NCBI GenBank assembly: GCA_964543855.1
Contig: CAZJAD010000097.1
Coordinates: forward strand, 1-8,979
Origin: CAZJAD01 sp964543855
GTDB lineage: Bacteria > Electryoneota > RPQS01 > DYHQ01
Reading direction: 5' to 3'
DNA: 8,979 nucleotides
Shown: one piece after another, positions 1 to 5,536 of the stretch
How positions within the stretch are numbered: position 1 is the first letter of the stretch
Layout: every line of letters begins with the position of its first letter
Notes under the pieces: generated by a model
The model's database searches: none
The model's input: only the letters and a program-made list of their open reading frames with translations
Told to the model about the DNA's origin: nothing
Translations under genes and position numbers: made by a program

Positions 1-17
1 CGGGGGCAAGAAAGTAC

Positions 18-46
18 TTGACATTTAGGAATTAGTTCCGTATATT
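18..46 (+). promoter_or_regulatory. sigma70-type promoter of the RRM gene
   Basis: A perfect -35 box TTGACA (18-23) is separated by exactly 17 bp from TATATT (41-46), one mismatch from the consensus -10 box. Transcription would start near 53 and run toward the RRM gene, giving an untranslated leader of roughly 350 nt. No other promoter of similar quality is visible before that gene. The match is read directly from the sequence; activity is inferred. Confidence 0.75.
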
Positions 47-92
47 GTGTTTTGGCCCATCGGGGGCCTTGTGATTTGAGCGACGGATTGCC

Positions 93-118
93 TGGCGGTT
101 CTCCTGACCGCCATTTTT
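93..118 (+). terminator. terminator-like hairpin in the RRM leader, first
   Basis: The 7-bp perfect stem TGGCGGT (93-99) / ACCGCCA (107-113) with a 7-nt loop is followed by TTTTT (114-118). It lies about 40 nt downstream of the predicted transcription start and would act as an attenuator or as the end of a short RNA. Confidence 0.5.
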
Positions 119-145
119 AGCTTTACAAGAGGCGAGAAGTAAAGA

Positions 146-170
146 GGCGGCCCAGTAGCCGCCGTTTTTT
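146..170 (+). terminator. terminator-like hairpin in the RRM leader, second
   Basis: The 6-bp all-G/C stem GGCGGC (146-151) / GCCGCC (158-163) with loop CCAGTA is followed by G and then TTTTTT (165-170). Being the second hairpin with a T-run in 60 nt, it suggests deliberate premature termination rather than chance. Confidence 0.5.
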
Positions 171-401
171 GTATCCGCCCTTCACCCCGGGCCTTTTTGG
201 GGCCCTGCTCGCCTCCGGCGCTGAGAAATCGGGGTAAGGAGCGCTCTTTTAAGCAGTTACGCTGTTCCAATGGTGTCTGTCAACGGATGCCAGCGGACTG
301 ACAACGATAATGCACGCCATCGGCTGGGGCAGTTCCCAGTGGTGGTTGGCAGAACAAAGACCGGCATAGGGCCGGAAGAAAGGATCGAAGAGGTAAAAGG
401 G

Positions 402-686
402 ATGAACATCTACGTGGGTAACTTGAATTACTCAACTACAGAGGACTCCATCCGTGCGCTGTTTGAGCCGCATGGCGAGGTTGCCTCTGTAAACATCATC
501 ACATTCCGGGACACCGGACGCTCCCGCGGTTTTGGCTTTGTCGAAATGCCAAAGCAGCAGGAGGCGCAAGCCGCGATCGCAGCCTTGGGTGGCGCAGATC
601 TTGACGGAAACGCGCTCACCGTGAACGAGGCTCGACCGAAGACAGAGCGCCGTGATCGGAGCTACAACAAGCAAGATCGCTGGTAG
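402..686 (+). CDS. small RRM-domain RNA-binding protein
   Basis: This 94-residue protein is a single RNA recognition motif of the bacterial/cyanobacterial Rbp type. It binds single-stranded RNA in the cytoplasm; targets in bacteria are mostly unknown, with links to cold response and post-transcriptional control. RNP2 is IYVGNL (residues 3-8) and RNP1 is RGFGFVEM (about 41-48), both with the aromatic residues that stack on RNA bases. A short basic tail rich in Arg and Lys follows the domain. I chose ATG 402 because the family starts at this beta strand (MNIYVGNL) and AGAGGT (389-394) sits 7 nt upstream. An ATG at 270 is in frame but would add 44 residues unlike the family. It is transcribed alone from the promoter at 18-46 through a long leader, and ends before a strong terminator. 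Confidence 0.93.
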   Translation: MNIYVGNLNYSTTEDSIRALFEPHGEVASVNIITFRDTGRSRGFGFVEMPKQQEAQAAIAALGGADLDGNALTVNEARPKTERRDRSYNKQDRW

Positions 687-697
687 TCTTTCCCGTT

Positions 698-727
698 GTG
701 GCTCGCCGGTAAGACTGGCCGAGCCAC
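698..727 (+). other. 3' UTR hairpin after the RRM gene
   Basis: GTGGCTC (698-704) pairs with GAGCCAC (721-727), and GCCGGT (705-710) pairs with ACTGGC (714-719) including one G-U pair, leaving C720 bulged and an AAG loop. No T-run follows, so it is not a terminator. It may protect the 3' end of the mRNA. Confidence 0.45.
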
Positions 728-766
728 GAAAACTGCCTGCCCATCCTAACCGATGACAGGTTTGAG

Positions 767-800
767 AAAGCCCTGTGGATTCCACAGGGCTTTTCTTTTT
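767..800 (+). terminator. intrinsic terminator of the RRM gene
   Basis: A perfect 12-bp stem (767-778 with 782-793, core GCCCTGTGG/CCACAGGGC) with a 3-nt loop ATT runs into TTTTCTTTTT (791-800). It ends transcription from the RRM gene about 80 nt past the stop codon and faces a minus-strand terminator just beyond. Confidence 0.9.
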
Positions 801-810
801 CCCCGCCGTA

Positions 811-845
811 CAAACAAAAACGGCCTCCAAAAGCTGGAGGCCGTT
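811..845 (-). terminator. intrinsic terminator after RNA element copy 1
   Basis: A perfect 11-bp stem, AACGGCCTCCA (819-829) with its complement at 835-845, has a 5-nt loop. On the minus strand the stem is followed by TTTGTTTG (811-818 reversed), whereas on the plus strand only TTCTGC follows. It therefore terminates minus-strand transcription from the 997-2013 gene and the folded element after it, and converges with the plus-strand terminator at 767-800. Confidence 0.85.
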
Positions 846-857
846 CTGCAAATAATG

Positions 858-973
858 GGTGCCGACGCCGCTTCCTCGGGGCAATTGGACAGGTCCGACC
901 ACGAACCCCTTGTAGCAGGAGGTCCCGCCCGGCTGCGGACAGGCGGGATTATTGGCAGGGCGTTGGCACCGCT
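858..973 (-). ncRNA. unrecognised structured RNA element, copy 1
   Basis: The element begins about 24 nt past the stop codon of the minus-strand gene at 997. Its ends pair over 12 positions (959-970 with 858-869). Inside are a hairpin with a perfect 7-bp stem TCCCGCC/GGCGGGA (923-929 with 942-948) and a second arm closed by four G-C pairs (906-909 with 878-881), giving a three-way-junction-like shape. Copy 2 (2166-2279) shares blocks of 22 nt (the end at 952-973) and 18 nt (923-940). The RNA is placed on the minus strand because the following terminator works only in that direction and because copy 2 pairs through G-U wobbles there. It is not 6S, SRP, tmRNA, RNase P or a riboswitch that I recognise. 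It may be a 3' UTR element or a processed small RNA. Confidence 0.6.
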
Positions 974-996
974 ATAGTCTACTCTATTCTGATTTC

Positions 997-2013
997 CTAA
1001 TTCACTTGCTGGCGCCGCAGGCTGTCCTCTTGCTCCACCCAGGTCACCGCCATGGAGCCCAGACCGACGGAGACTTGTGCATCGAGGCTTGGCACGCCCT
1101 CGACATAAGCCATGCTGCGGTAGCAGCCATCGCGGATCTCACGAAAGCCCGGCAGGTCCGTGCTTCCCAGCGCGGATTCCACCTCCATCGTGACCGGCAG
1201 ACCGTCAGGCAGGTGCATCTTCACGGCGCCGAGGCCGGACTCGATTACTGCCTTGAGGTCTCCCTTCACCCACTTGCCCGTGAAGTCCAATAGCGAAGAG
1301 CCCAGACCGTTTTCCACGGTCAGATGCCGGATGGCGGCATTGCCCAGCTTCATAGCGCGAAGGGAGGTGAATCCGCCCTGGATGTCGCAGTTCTCCAGCA
1401 CCGTGCCGTTGGGCTCAGAAAAGCACAGTTCCGTGCCGGAAAAGCCGGATTCGATGTTCAGTCCCGCAACCTTCATCCCGCCCAGTTCAAGACTCGTTGT
1501 GCAGAATGCGAGTTCGAACTGGAGCGACCACGCGACTTGCTTTCCAACGCGGATGTGCCAGATGTTGTCCGCCGACACGGCCGAGCTGTCCATGTCATCC
1601 GGGTTCTTGCCTTTTGTCTTTCCCGATTCGAGCAAAATCTCTACGCGCCCGTTGTCACGGCGATGACTCACCGTCGGCTCCGAAAACTCATCGCGGTTGT
1701 AATCCGCGGTGACATAAATCAACGTGTCGCCTCCGGCGGGTTCAACACGCAAGTCGCCGTAGTTGATTTTCAGAACGAACTCGGCGGACCGGGCCCCTTC
1801 CGTGGAAAGGTGAGTCTCGAAGTGCTCCGTCTTCGTCGTGACTCCACCGCCCGAACCTTGGGTGTCCGGTCGGGCTCCCCTGCTCGCGTCTCGGTTGAGG
1901 ATCAGGATTTTGCGCAGCATATCCAAGCCATTGAGCATGTCGGTCGCGCGTGCAACTGGAGCAACGAGGAAAGATGCCACCACGCAGACAATGGCGAATC
2001 GGAAGTTCTTCAT
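997..2013 (-). CDS. secreted toast-rack/LiaF-C-like protein, paralogue 1
   Basis: This 338-residue protein has a signal peptide (basic MKNFR, a hydrophobic stretch, likely cleavage after ARA), then a short amphipathic segment around MLRKILILN, a linker, and a beta-rich body. The body starts near HFETHLSTEGA and carries the repeated GLGS-type turns (VENGLGSSLLDF, ESGLGAVKMHLPDG, ESALGSTDLPG) typical of the toast-rack family and of the C-terminal domain of LiaF, a solenoid of parallel beta strands. It probably acts in the periplasm or at the envelope; LiaF-like proteins are linked to envelope stress, but no specific role can be claimed here. It is a paralogue of the next gene upstream. Unlike that copy it has extra cysteines (TELCFSEP, RDGCYRS). 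I chose ATG 2013; the TTG two codons upstream is in frame but needless. A TGAAAC-N17-CGTC promoter motif lies 43 nt upstream, and a structured RNA follows. Confidence 0.85.
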   Translation of the reverse strand: MKNFRFAIVCVVASFLVAPVARATDMLNGLDMLRKILILNRDASRGARPDTQGSGGGVTTKTEHFETHLSTEGARSAEFVLKINYGDLRVEPAGGDTLIYVTADYNRDEFSEPTVSHRRDNGRVEILLESGKTKGKNPDDMDSSAVSADNIWHIRVGKQVAWSLQFELAFCTTSLELGGMKVAGLNIESGFSGTELCFSEPNGTVLENCDIQGGFTSLRAMKLGNAAIRHLTVENGLGSSLLDFTGKWVKGDLKAVIESGLGAVKMHLPDGLPVTMEVESALGSTDLPGFREIRDGCYRSMAYVEGVPSLDAQVSVGLGSMAVTWVEQEDSLRRQQVN

Positions 2014-2056
2014 TTTCAACCTGACCTGAAAGAAGCGGGCTGCCCTATATAGTTAT

Positions 2057-2083
2057 GACGCTGAGTGGCCCGCCGTTGTTTCA
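2057..2083 (-). promoter_or_regulatory. ECF-like promoter motif of paralogue 1
   Basis: On the minus strand TGAAAC (2078-2083) and CGTC (2057-2060) are separated by 17 bp and lie 43 nt before the ATG. The pair resembles the AAC / CGT boxes read by ECF sigma factors such as Bacillus SigW. The paralogue's promoter region has the same pair at the same spacing, while the bases between differ. A TATATA at 2047-2052 lacks a matching TTGACA-like box. Confidence 0.5.
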
Positions 2084-2112
2084 GTATCCGCCTTTTTTCA
2101 TTCGTTGGATTT

Positions 2113-2155
2113 CAGTAAAGCAAGAAGCGGCCCCCGGAATCTGGAAGCCGCTTCT
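2113..2155 (-). terminator. terminator-like hairpin after RNA element copy 2
   Basis: AGAAGCGGC (2123-2131) and its complement (2147-2155) form nine perfect pairs. On the minus-strand RNA four more pairs, two of them G-U, extend the stem (2143-2146 with 2132-2135); on the plus strand the wobbles would be A-C mismatches. The tail TTGCTTT is a weak T-run, so termination may be leaky. The hairpin aligns with the one after copy 1, including a shared CAGAA lead-in. Confidence 0.6.
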
Positions 2156-2165
2156 GGAAAGAGCG

Positions 2166-2279
2166 GGTGCCACGCCGCGTCTCGGGGTTCCCGGATAGGT
2201 CCCACCACGAACCCGATAAGGCAGGAGATCCCGCCCGGCTGCGGACGGACGGAATGGTTGGCAGGGCGTTGGCACCGCT
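2166..2279 (-). ncRNA. unrecognised structured RNA element, copy 2
   Basis: This element begins about 14 nt past the stop codon of the minus-strand gene at 2291. The closing stem pairs 2265-2276 with 2166-2176, with one bulged A where copy 1 has a mismatch. The inner hairpin keeps its 5' strand and loop, but its other side has changed from GGCGGG to GGACGG; on the minus-strand RNA this costs only one G-U pair. The second arm is rebuilt: GGGTTC/GAACCC here replaces GGGG/CCCC in copy 1, while the loop-side sequence TTCGTGGT(G/C)GGACCT is kept. Structure kept while sequence shifts argues for selection on an RNA fold. It sits in the gap between the two paralogous genes and upstream of the promoter motif at 2057-2083. 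Confidence 0.6.
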
Positions 2280-2290
2280 TTAATTGTTCG

Positions 2291-3460
2291 CTAATCCACG
2301 ACCTTGATTTTCTTCACTGTCTTGGCTTTCTTCGGGGCCTCGGGTGCTTCTGGGGGTAACGGAGGTTCCGGGGGCAGCGTTAGCATTTCGTTCGTTACCC
2401 AGATCACATTGACCGAACCCAACCCGACGCTGACCGCCGCATCGAGGCCGGGCACGCCTTCTCGGTAAGGAACGCTGCGATAGACGCCGCCGTTCAACTC
2501 ATGGAATCCGGGCAGATCCGTACTCCCCAGTGTTGCTTCCACCTGCATGATCACCGGCAAACCATCGGGCAGGTGCATTTTCACGCTGCCGAGACCGGAT
2601 TCGATGACGGCTTTGAGATTCTCATCAGGCCATCTCCCGGTGAAATCGAGAATCGAAGAGCCTAAGCCGTTTTCCAGCGTAAACTGTCGCATTCCTGCGT
2701 TGCCCAGTCGAAACGCATGAAACGAGCCCAGCCCGGTCTCAATGTCGCAGTTTTGCAGAATAGCACCGTTTGGCTCGGAAAAACTCAGCTCCGTCTCGGA
2801 AAGGCCTGATTCCATGGTCAACGCTTCAACCTTAAGCCCTCCGAGCTCGAGGCGCGTTTCACAGTAGGCCAGTTCCATATCGAGGGCCCACACGACGGTC
2901 TTGCCGAGCGTAATGCGCCAGGTGTTGACGGCCTTGATATCCGACATATCGACATCAAACTCTTCACCGTGAGGCTCATCGGACTCCAGCGAAATCGTTA
3001 CATGCCCGTCGCTGCTCTCGTGAGTGATGAGTGGCTGTCCAAAATTACGCGCGTCGTAGTCAACGACGACATAGATCAGCGTATCTCCGCCGGCAGGTCG
3101 CATCGTCAGCTCACCAAAGCCGATTTCGACGGTGAGCCGGGCTGTCTCGGCACCCTCGGTGGAAAGCACGGTCTCGAAGTGCGCCGGAACAGGCGAGCGT
3201 TTCTTCTTACCAGCTTTCGAATCCTTCTCCTCTCCGGCTCCACCTTCCGAGGCAGCGCCGCCTCCCGTTTCGGCCTCTCGCTCTGTTGCGCCCATCTGGT
3301 TGAGGATGATGATCTTGCGCATCGTTTCGAAGCCAACGAATGTCCCGCTCGCCGCCGAAGCTGGAGGAGCGCAGGCAAGCGCCGTCAGGAGGGCAACGGC
3401 GACCGGAGAGGCAACAATGAGGGCCGACAGGAGAGTGATGGCAATGGGTAACTTCTTCAT
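2291..3460 (-). CDS. secreted toast-rack/LiaF-C-like protein, paralogue 2
   Basis: This 389-residue protein is a paralogue of the gene at 997-2013, with the same order of parts: signal peptide (MKKLPIA, a long hydrophobic stretch, likely cleavage after PASA), the segment GFETMRKIIILNQ, a linker, the body from HFETVLSTEGA, and LiaF-like turns (LENGLGSSILDF, ESGLGSVKMHLPDG, EATLGSTDLPG). It differs by a longer Gly/Glu/Lys-rich linker (about residues 60-90) and a C-terminal tail rich in Pro followed by Lys (PPEPPLPPEAPEAPKKAKT) that paralogue 1 lacks; the tail could contact peptidoglycan or a partner, which is inference. ATG 3460 is preferred to the in-frame TTG at 3466. Only a weak AGTTGAG precedes it. 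Its promoter motif (3507-3533) matches that of paralogue 1, and the RNA element follows its stop codon. Cysteines in ALAC do not form a good lipobox. Confidence 0.85.
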   Translation of the reverse strand: MKKLPIAITLLSALIVASPVAVALLTALACAPPASAASGTFVGFETMRKIIILNQMGATEREAETGGGAASEGGAGEEKDSKAGKKKRSPVPAHFETVLSTEGAETARLTVEIGFGELTMRPAGGDTLIYVVVDYDARNFGQPLITHESSDGHVTISLESDEPHGEEFDVDMSDIKAVNTWRITLGKTVVWALDMELAYCETRLELGGLKVEALTMESGLSETELSFSEPNGAILQNCDIETGLGSFHAFRLGNAGMRQFTLENGLGSSILDFTGRWPDENLKAVIESGLGSVKMHLPDGLPVIMQVEATLGSTDLPGFHELNGGVYRSVPYREGVPGLDAAVSVGLGSVNVIWVTNEMLTLPPEPPLPPEAPEAPKKAKTVKKIKVVD

Positions 3461-3506
3461 TTTCAACTCAACTTAGGTCCGATTGGATTCCCCTTCCGAA
3501 ACATAG

Positions 3507-3533
3507 GACACTCATTTTCAGTCTTTTGTTTCA
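3507..3533 (-). promoter_or_regulatory. ECF-like promoter motif of paralogue 2
   Basis: On the minus strand TGAAAC (3528-3533) and TGTC (3507-3510) are 17 bp apart and 46 nt before the ATG. Spacing and distance match the motif of paralogue 1 (TGAAAC-N17-CGTC). The shared core extends to TGAAACAA, and the base pair before the second box is AG in both. No sigma70 pair of comparable quality is seen. Confidence 0.5.
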
Positions 3534-3602
3534 AGCGCGTCCATCGTCTCCGCCCTCGGTCTATGAAGTGTGTTTCGCACCAGAAGCGGTCGAGTGTCGT
3601 GC

Positions 3603-3630
3603 TTGCTTTTTGGCGGAGGATTTGTTTAAT
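3603..3630 (+). promoter_or_regulatory. possible promoter of rsmB
   Basis: TTGCTT (3603-3608) and TTTAAT (3625-3630) are 16 bp apart, four and five matches to the sigma70 boxes. Transcription would start near 3637, only about 8 nt before the rsmB ATG, so the mRNA would be almost leaderless. This fits the absence of a ribosome binding site at the right distance. Confidence 0.35.
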
Positions 3631-3644
3631 TAAACCTTTGTATC

Positions 3645-5000
3645 ATGGAAGCATCTCCCAAGAGTCCTACGGCGCGGTCCGTTGCCTTGGATGCGTTGCT
3701 TGCCGTCGCCACGCAGCGGGATTTCGCCGACGAATTGCTGGGCAAAGCCCTCAGTGAATCGTCCCTTCGCGGCTCCGATCGAGCTCTGGCCGCCGACATC
3801 TTCTGGGGCACGCTCCGGTGGCGCGGACGCCTCGACGGCGTCATAGCTTCGATCTTCCACGGCGACTACCGGCGTGCCAATCCCACGCTCAAGTACCTCC
3901 TGCGCATCGGCACCTATCAGCTTTTCGTCCTCGACCGGATCCCGGACCATGCCGCCGTCAGCCAGACCGTCGAGATTGGCATCGAACGCCTCGGTAAATC
4001 CGCCGGGGGTCTGGTCAATGCCGTGCTGCGGCGTCTGGCTCGTGAGCGCGAGCGATGGGACACGCCGCCCGAAGGCGCTGACGATGTGGCCACCCTGTCG
4101 TTTCGTACTTCGCATCCCCGCTGGATTGTTCGTCAGCTCATCCGTCAACTGGGTCTCGAAGAAGCCCGGCAGGCGCTCGAGGCCAACAACGAACGCGCCC
4201 CACTCACCGTTCATGCAAACCCTCCCAAGATGGAAACCGAAGCGCTCGAAGCGAGGCTCGGTGAGCGCCGCTTCAGCTTCGGGAAGTCGTCGCTGATCGA
4301 AGGCTACTTTCGACTGGAGGCGCCCGCCTTCTTCGGCATCCAGGAACTCGTGAGTGACGGCAAGATTGTGATTCAAGATGAAAGCGCGGGTTTGGTGACA
4401 CTTGTCCTCGATCCGCAGCCCGGTGAGACTATCCTGGACCTCTGCGCCGCTCCCGGTGGCAAGACCGCTCACATCTTCACGCGTACCGGAGGCGCGGCCA
4501 CGATTGTCGCCGTTGAGTCAGACCCGATTCGTGCCGAACGCCTCCGAGAGAATCTGGCGCGATGGGGCATGGAGGGCGTCGATGTGCGCGTTCAGGATGG
4601 CCGCGAACCCCTCGACCAGACCTTCGACCGCGTCTTGGTGGATACGCCGTGTTCCAGCCTCGGTTTGCTTCGGCGCAATCCCGATGTCCGTTGGCGTCGC
4701 CGGCCGGAGCACCTGGACGCGCAGCGCACATTGCAGGTGCAGCTCATTCATGCCGGCGCTCGGTGCGTCAAACCTGGAGGCATTCTGGTTTACAGCACCT
4801 GCACGATTGTGCCGAGGGAGAATGTGCGTGTGATCGAATCCTTCCTGCGCCGTCGACCGGACTTTGAACGCGAGAGCGTCAGTCCTTTCGTGCCCGCCGA
4901 GGTGGTCGATGAACACGGCGACATGCAAACCTGGACACATCGCCACGGAACCGACGGCGCTTATGCAGCCCGCTTGAAACGACACCCTGAAACTGAATGA
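3645..5000 (+). CDS. rsmB: 16S rRNA (cytosine-C5)-methyltransferase RsmB
   Basis: RsmB (also called Sun/Fmu) uses S-adenosylmethionine to methylate C967 (E. coli numbering) of 16S rRNA. At 451 residues it has the usual family length. The first ~145 residues are the NusB-like RNA-binding domain (SVALDALLAV ... LLRIGTYQLFVLDRIPDHAAVSQTVEI), and the rest is the Rossmann methyltransferase. Visible motifs are DLCAAPGGKT (265-274, SAM binding), DTPCSSLG (333-340, releasing Cys336) and YSTCTI (383-388, catalytic Cys386). An in-frame stop at 3630 and the lack of another start codon fix ATG 3645. No Shine-Dalgarno lies close: GGAGGA at 3615-3620 is 24 nt away. Its stop overlaps the next start as ATGA, so the two genes are translated together. 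The gene is G+C-rich (45 of 60 bases at 3781-3840). Confidence 0.96.
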   Translation: MEASPKSPTARSVALDALLAVATQRDFADELLGKALSESSLRGSDRALAADIFWGTLRWRGRLDGVIASIFHGDYRRANPTLKYLLRIGTYQLFVLDRIPDHAAVSQTVEIGIERLGKSAGGLVNAVLRRLARERERWDTPPEGADDVATLSFRTSHPRWIVRQLIRQLGLEEARQALEANNERAPLTVHANPPKMETEALEARLGERRFSFGKSSLIEGYFRLEAPAFFGIQELVSDGKIVIQDESAGLVTLVLDPQPGETILDLCAAPGGKTAHIFTRTGGAATIVAVESDPIRAERLRENLARWGMEGVDVRVQDGREPLDQTFDRVLVDTPCSSLGLLRRNPDVRWRRRPEHLDAQRTLQVQLIHAGARCVKPGGILVYSTCTIVPRENVRVIESFLRRRPDFERESVSPFVPAEVVDEHGDMQTWTHRHGTDGAYAARLKRHPETE

Positions 5001-5398
5001 TGGCTTTGAGACATCGCCGCCTGTGGAGTTTGCGCCGATGGTTTTTCCGCGCCCTCCTGGCACTCTGCGCTCTGATGGTTCTCTATTTTCTCTTCGACCG
5101 TGTGGCGATGCCGCTCTACACGCGTCANNNNNNNNNNNNNNNNNNNNNNNNNNNNNNNNNNNNNNNNNNNNNNNNNNNNNNNNNNNNNNNNNNNNNNNNN
5201 NNNNNNNNNNNNNNNNNNNNNNNNNNNGAGGCGCGCAAGCGCATCCGCGAAGCCGGTCTTCGCCTTGGCACGGTCTCGCAAAAGGTCATCCCCATCGTGG
5301 ATGCCGGAACGGTGATCGCGCAATCCATCCGCTCGGGCGCCGAAGTCCCCAAAGGCACCCGCATCGACCTCGTCGTCGCCATCCTCGAGCGGGAGTGA
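4997..5398 (+). CDS. membrane-anchored PASTA-domain protein, interrupted by an assembly gap
   Basis: The N-terminus has a basic head (MMALRHRRLWSLRRWFF) and one transmembrane segment (about residues 18-36, ALLALCALMVLYFLF), so the rest should lie outside the inner membrane. After the gap the C-terminus is most of a PASTA repeat: EARKRIREAGLRLGTVSQ ... DAGTVIAQSIRSGAEVPKGTRIDLVVA. PASTA domains bind peptidoglycan or lactam-like ligands. The gap of 100 N (5128-5227) is a conventional placeholder, so true length, number of PASTA repeats and even the reading frame across it are unknown; both ends read sensibly, which supports one gene. It overlaps rsmB by ATGA. A second ATG at 5000 could serve as start. 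No kinase domain is present. Confidence 0.8.
   Translation: MMALRHRRLWSLRRWFFRALLALCALMVLYFLFDRVAMPLYTRXXXXXXXXXXXXXXXXXXXXXXXXXXXXXXXXXXEARKRIREAGLRLGTVSQKVIPIVDAGTVIAQSIRSGAEVPKGTRIDLVVAILERE
5128..5227. other. assembly gap of 100 N
   Basis: Exactly 100 undetermined bases interrupt the PASTA gene. This number is the usual filler for a scaffold gap of unknown size, so nothing should be inferred about the distance between its flanks. Confidence 0.98.
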
Positions 5399-5477
5399 AC
5401 GTATTGCAGATGACATGAAGGCACGTGTGACGAGACCAGGTATATTCTTCTAGTACGCTGTTTGCAGGGATCTATCA

Positions 5478-5514
5478 CTGTGACATCACAGACATATTGA
5501 CCTGTTCGTCTGTG
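5478..5514. promoter_or_regulatory. overlapping inverted repeats before the GHKL ATPase gene
   Basis: Two perfect inverted repeats share bases: CTGTGA-CA-TCACAG (5478-5491) and CACAGAC (5487-5493) with GTCTGTG (5508-5514) across 14 nt. They end 11 nt before the ribosome binding site. They could be operator sites for a regulator, or on RNA two mutually exclusive hairpins that hide or expose the start region. Both readings are inference. Confidence 0.4.
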
Positions 5515-5536
5515 TAACCAACTTTAGGAGAGGGGC

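Larger units (their letters stand above)
53..401 (+). promoter_or_regulatory. long structured 5' leader of the RRM gene
   Basis: The stretch between the predicted start of transcription and the RRM start codon holds no convincing gene. It contains four short hairpins: 54-58 with 64-68, 93-99 with 107-113, 146-151 with 158-163, and 189-193 with 201-205. The second and third are followed directly by runs of T and look like intrinsic terminators. This could be an attenuated leader for autoregulation of the RNA-binding protein, or a separate small RNA of about 65-120 nt made from the promoter at 18-46. Long structured leaders are common for cold-shock and RNA-binding protein genes, but the mechanism here is inference. 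Confidence 0.45.

Noticed and set aside
25..270. 81-codon minus-strand open frame in the leader region
   Set aside because: It overlaps the promoter and hairpins, and its low-complexity Arg/Gly/Pro composition looks non-coding.
270..401. N-terminal extension of the RRM protein from ATG 270
   Set aside because: The extra 44 residues do not resemble RRM proteins, and ATG 402 has a better ribosome binding site and begins exactly at the first strand of the domain.
432..902. 156-codon open frame on the minus strand
   Set aside because: It runs through the structured RNA, a terminator, and antisense to the RRM gene; it has no plausible ribosome binding site or recognisable domain.
858..973. Resemblance of the RNA element to SRP RNA, 6S RNA, 5S rRNA or a T-box
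   Set aside because: The size is similar, but the SRP GGAAG-type loop, the 5S CCGAAC segment and the T-box GGTGG-ACCGCG bulge are all missing; a GGTGGGACC in copy 2 alone is not enough.
2011..2019. TTG start two codons upstream of each toast-rack gene
   Set aside because: TTG is in frame in both copies, but the ATG right after it gives a normal signal peptide; the shared TTGAAA is explained by the duplication.
5478..5491. CRP/FNR-type binding site
   Set aside because: The arms TGTGA/TCACA are right, but the spacer is 2 bp instead of the 6 bp needed for CRP.
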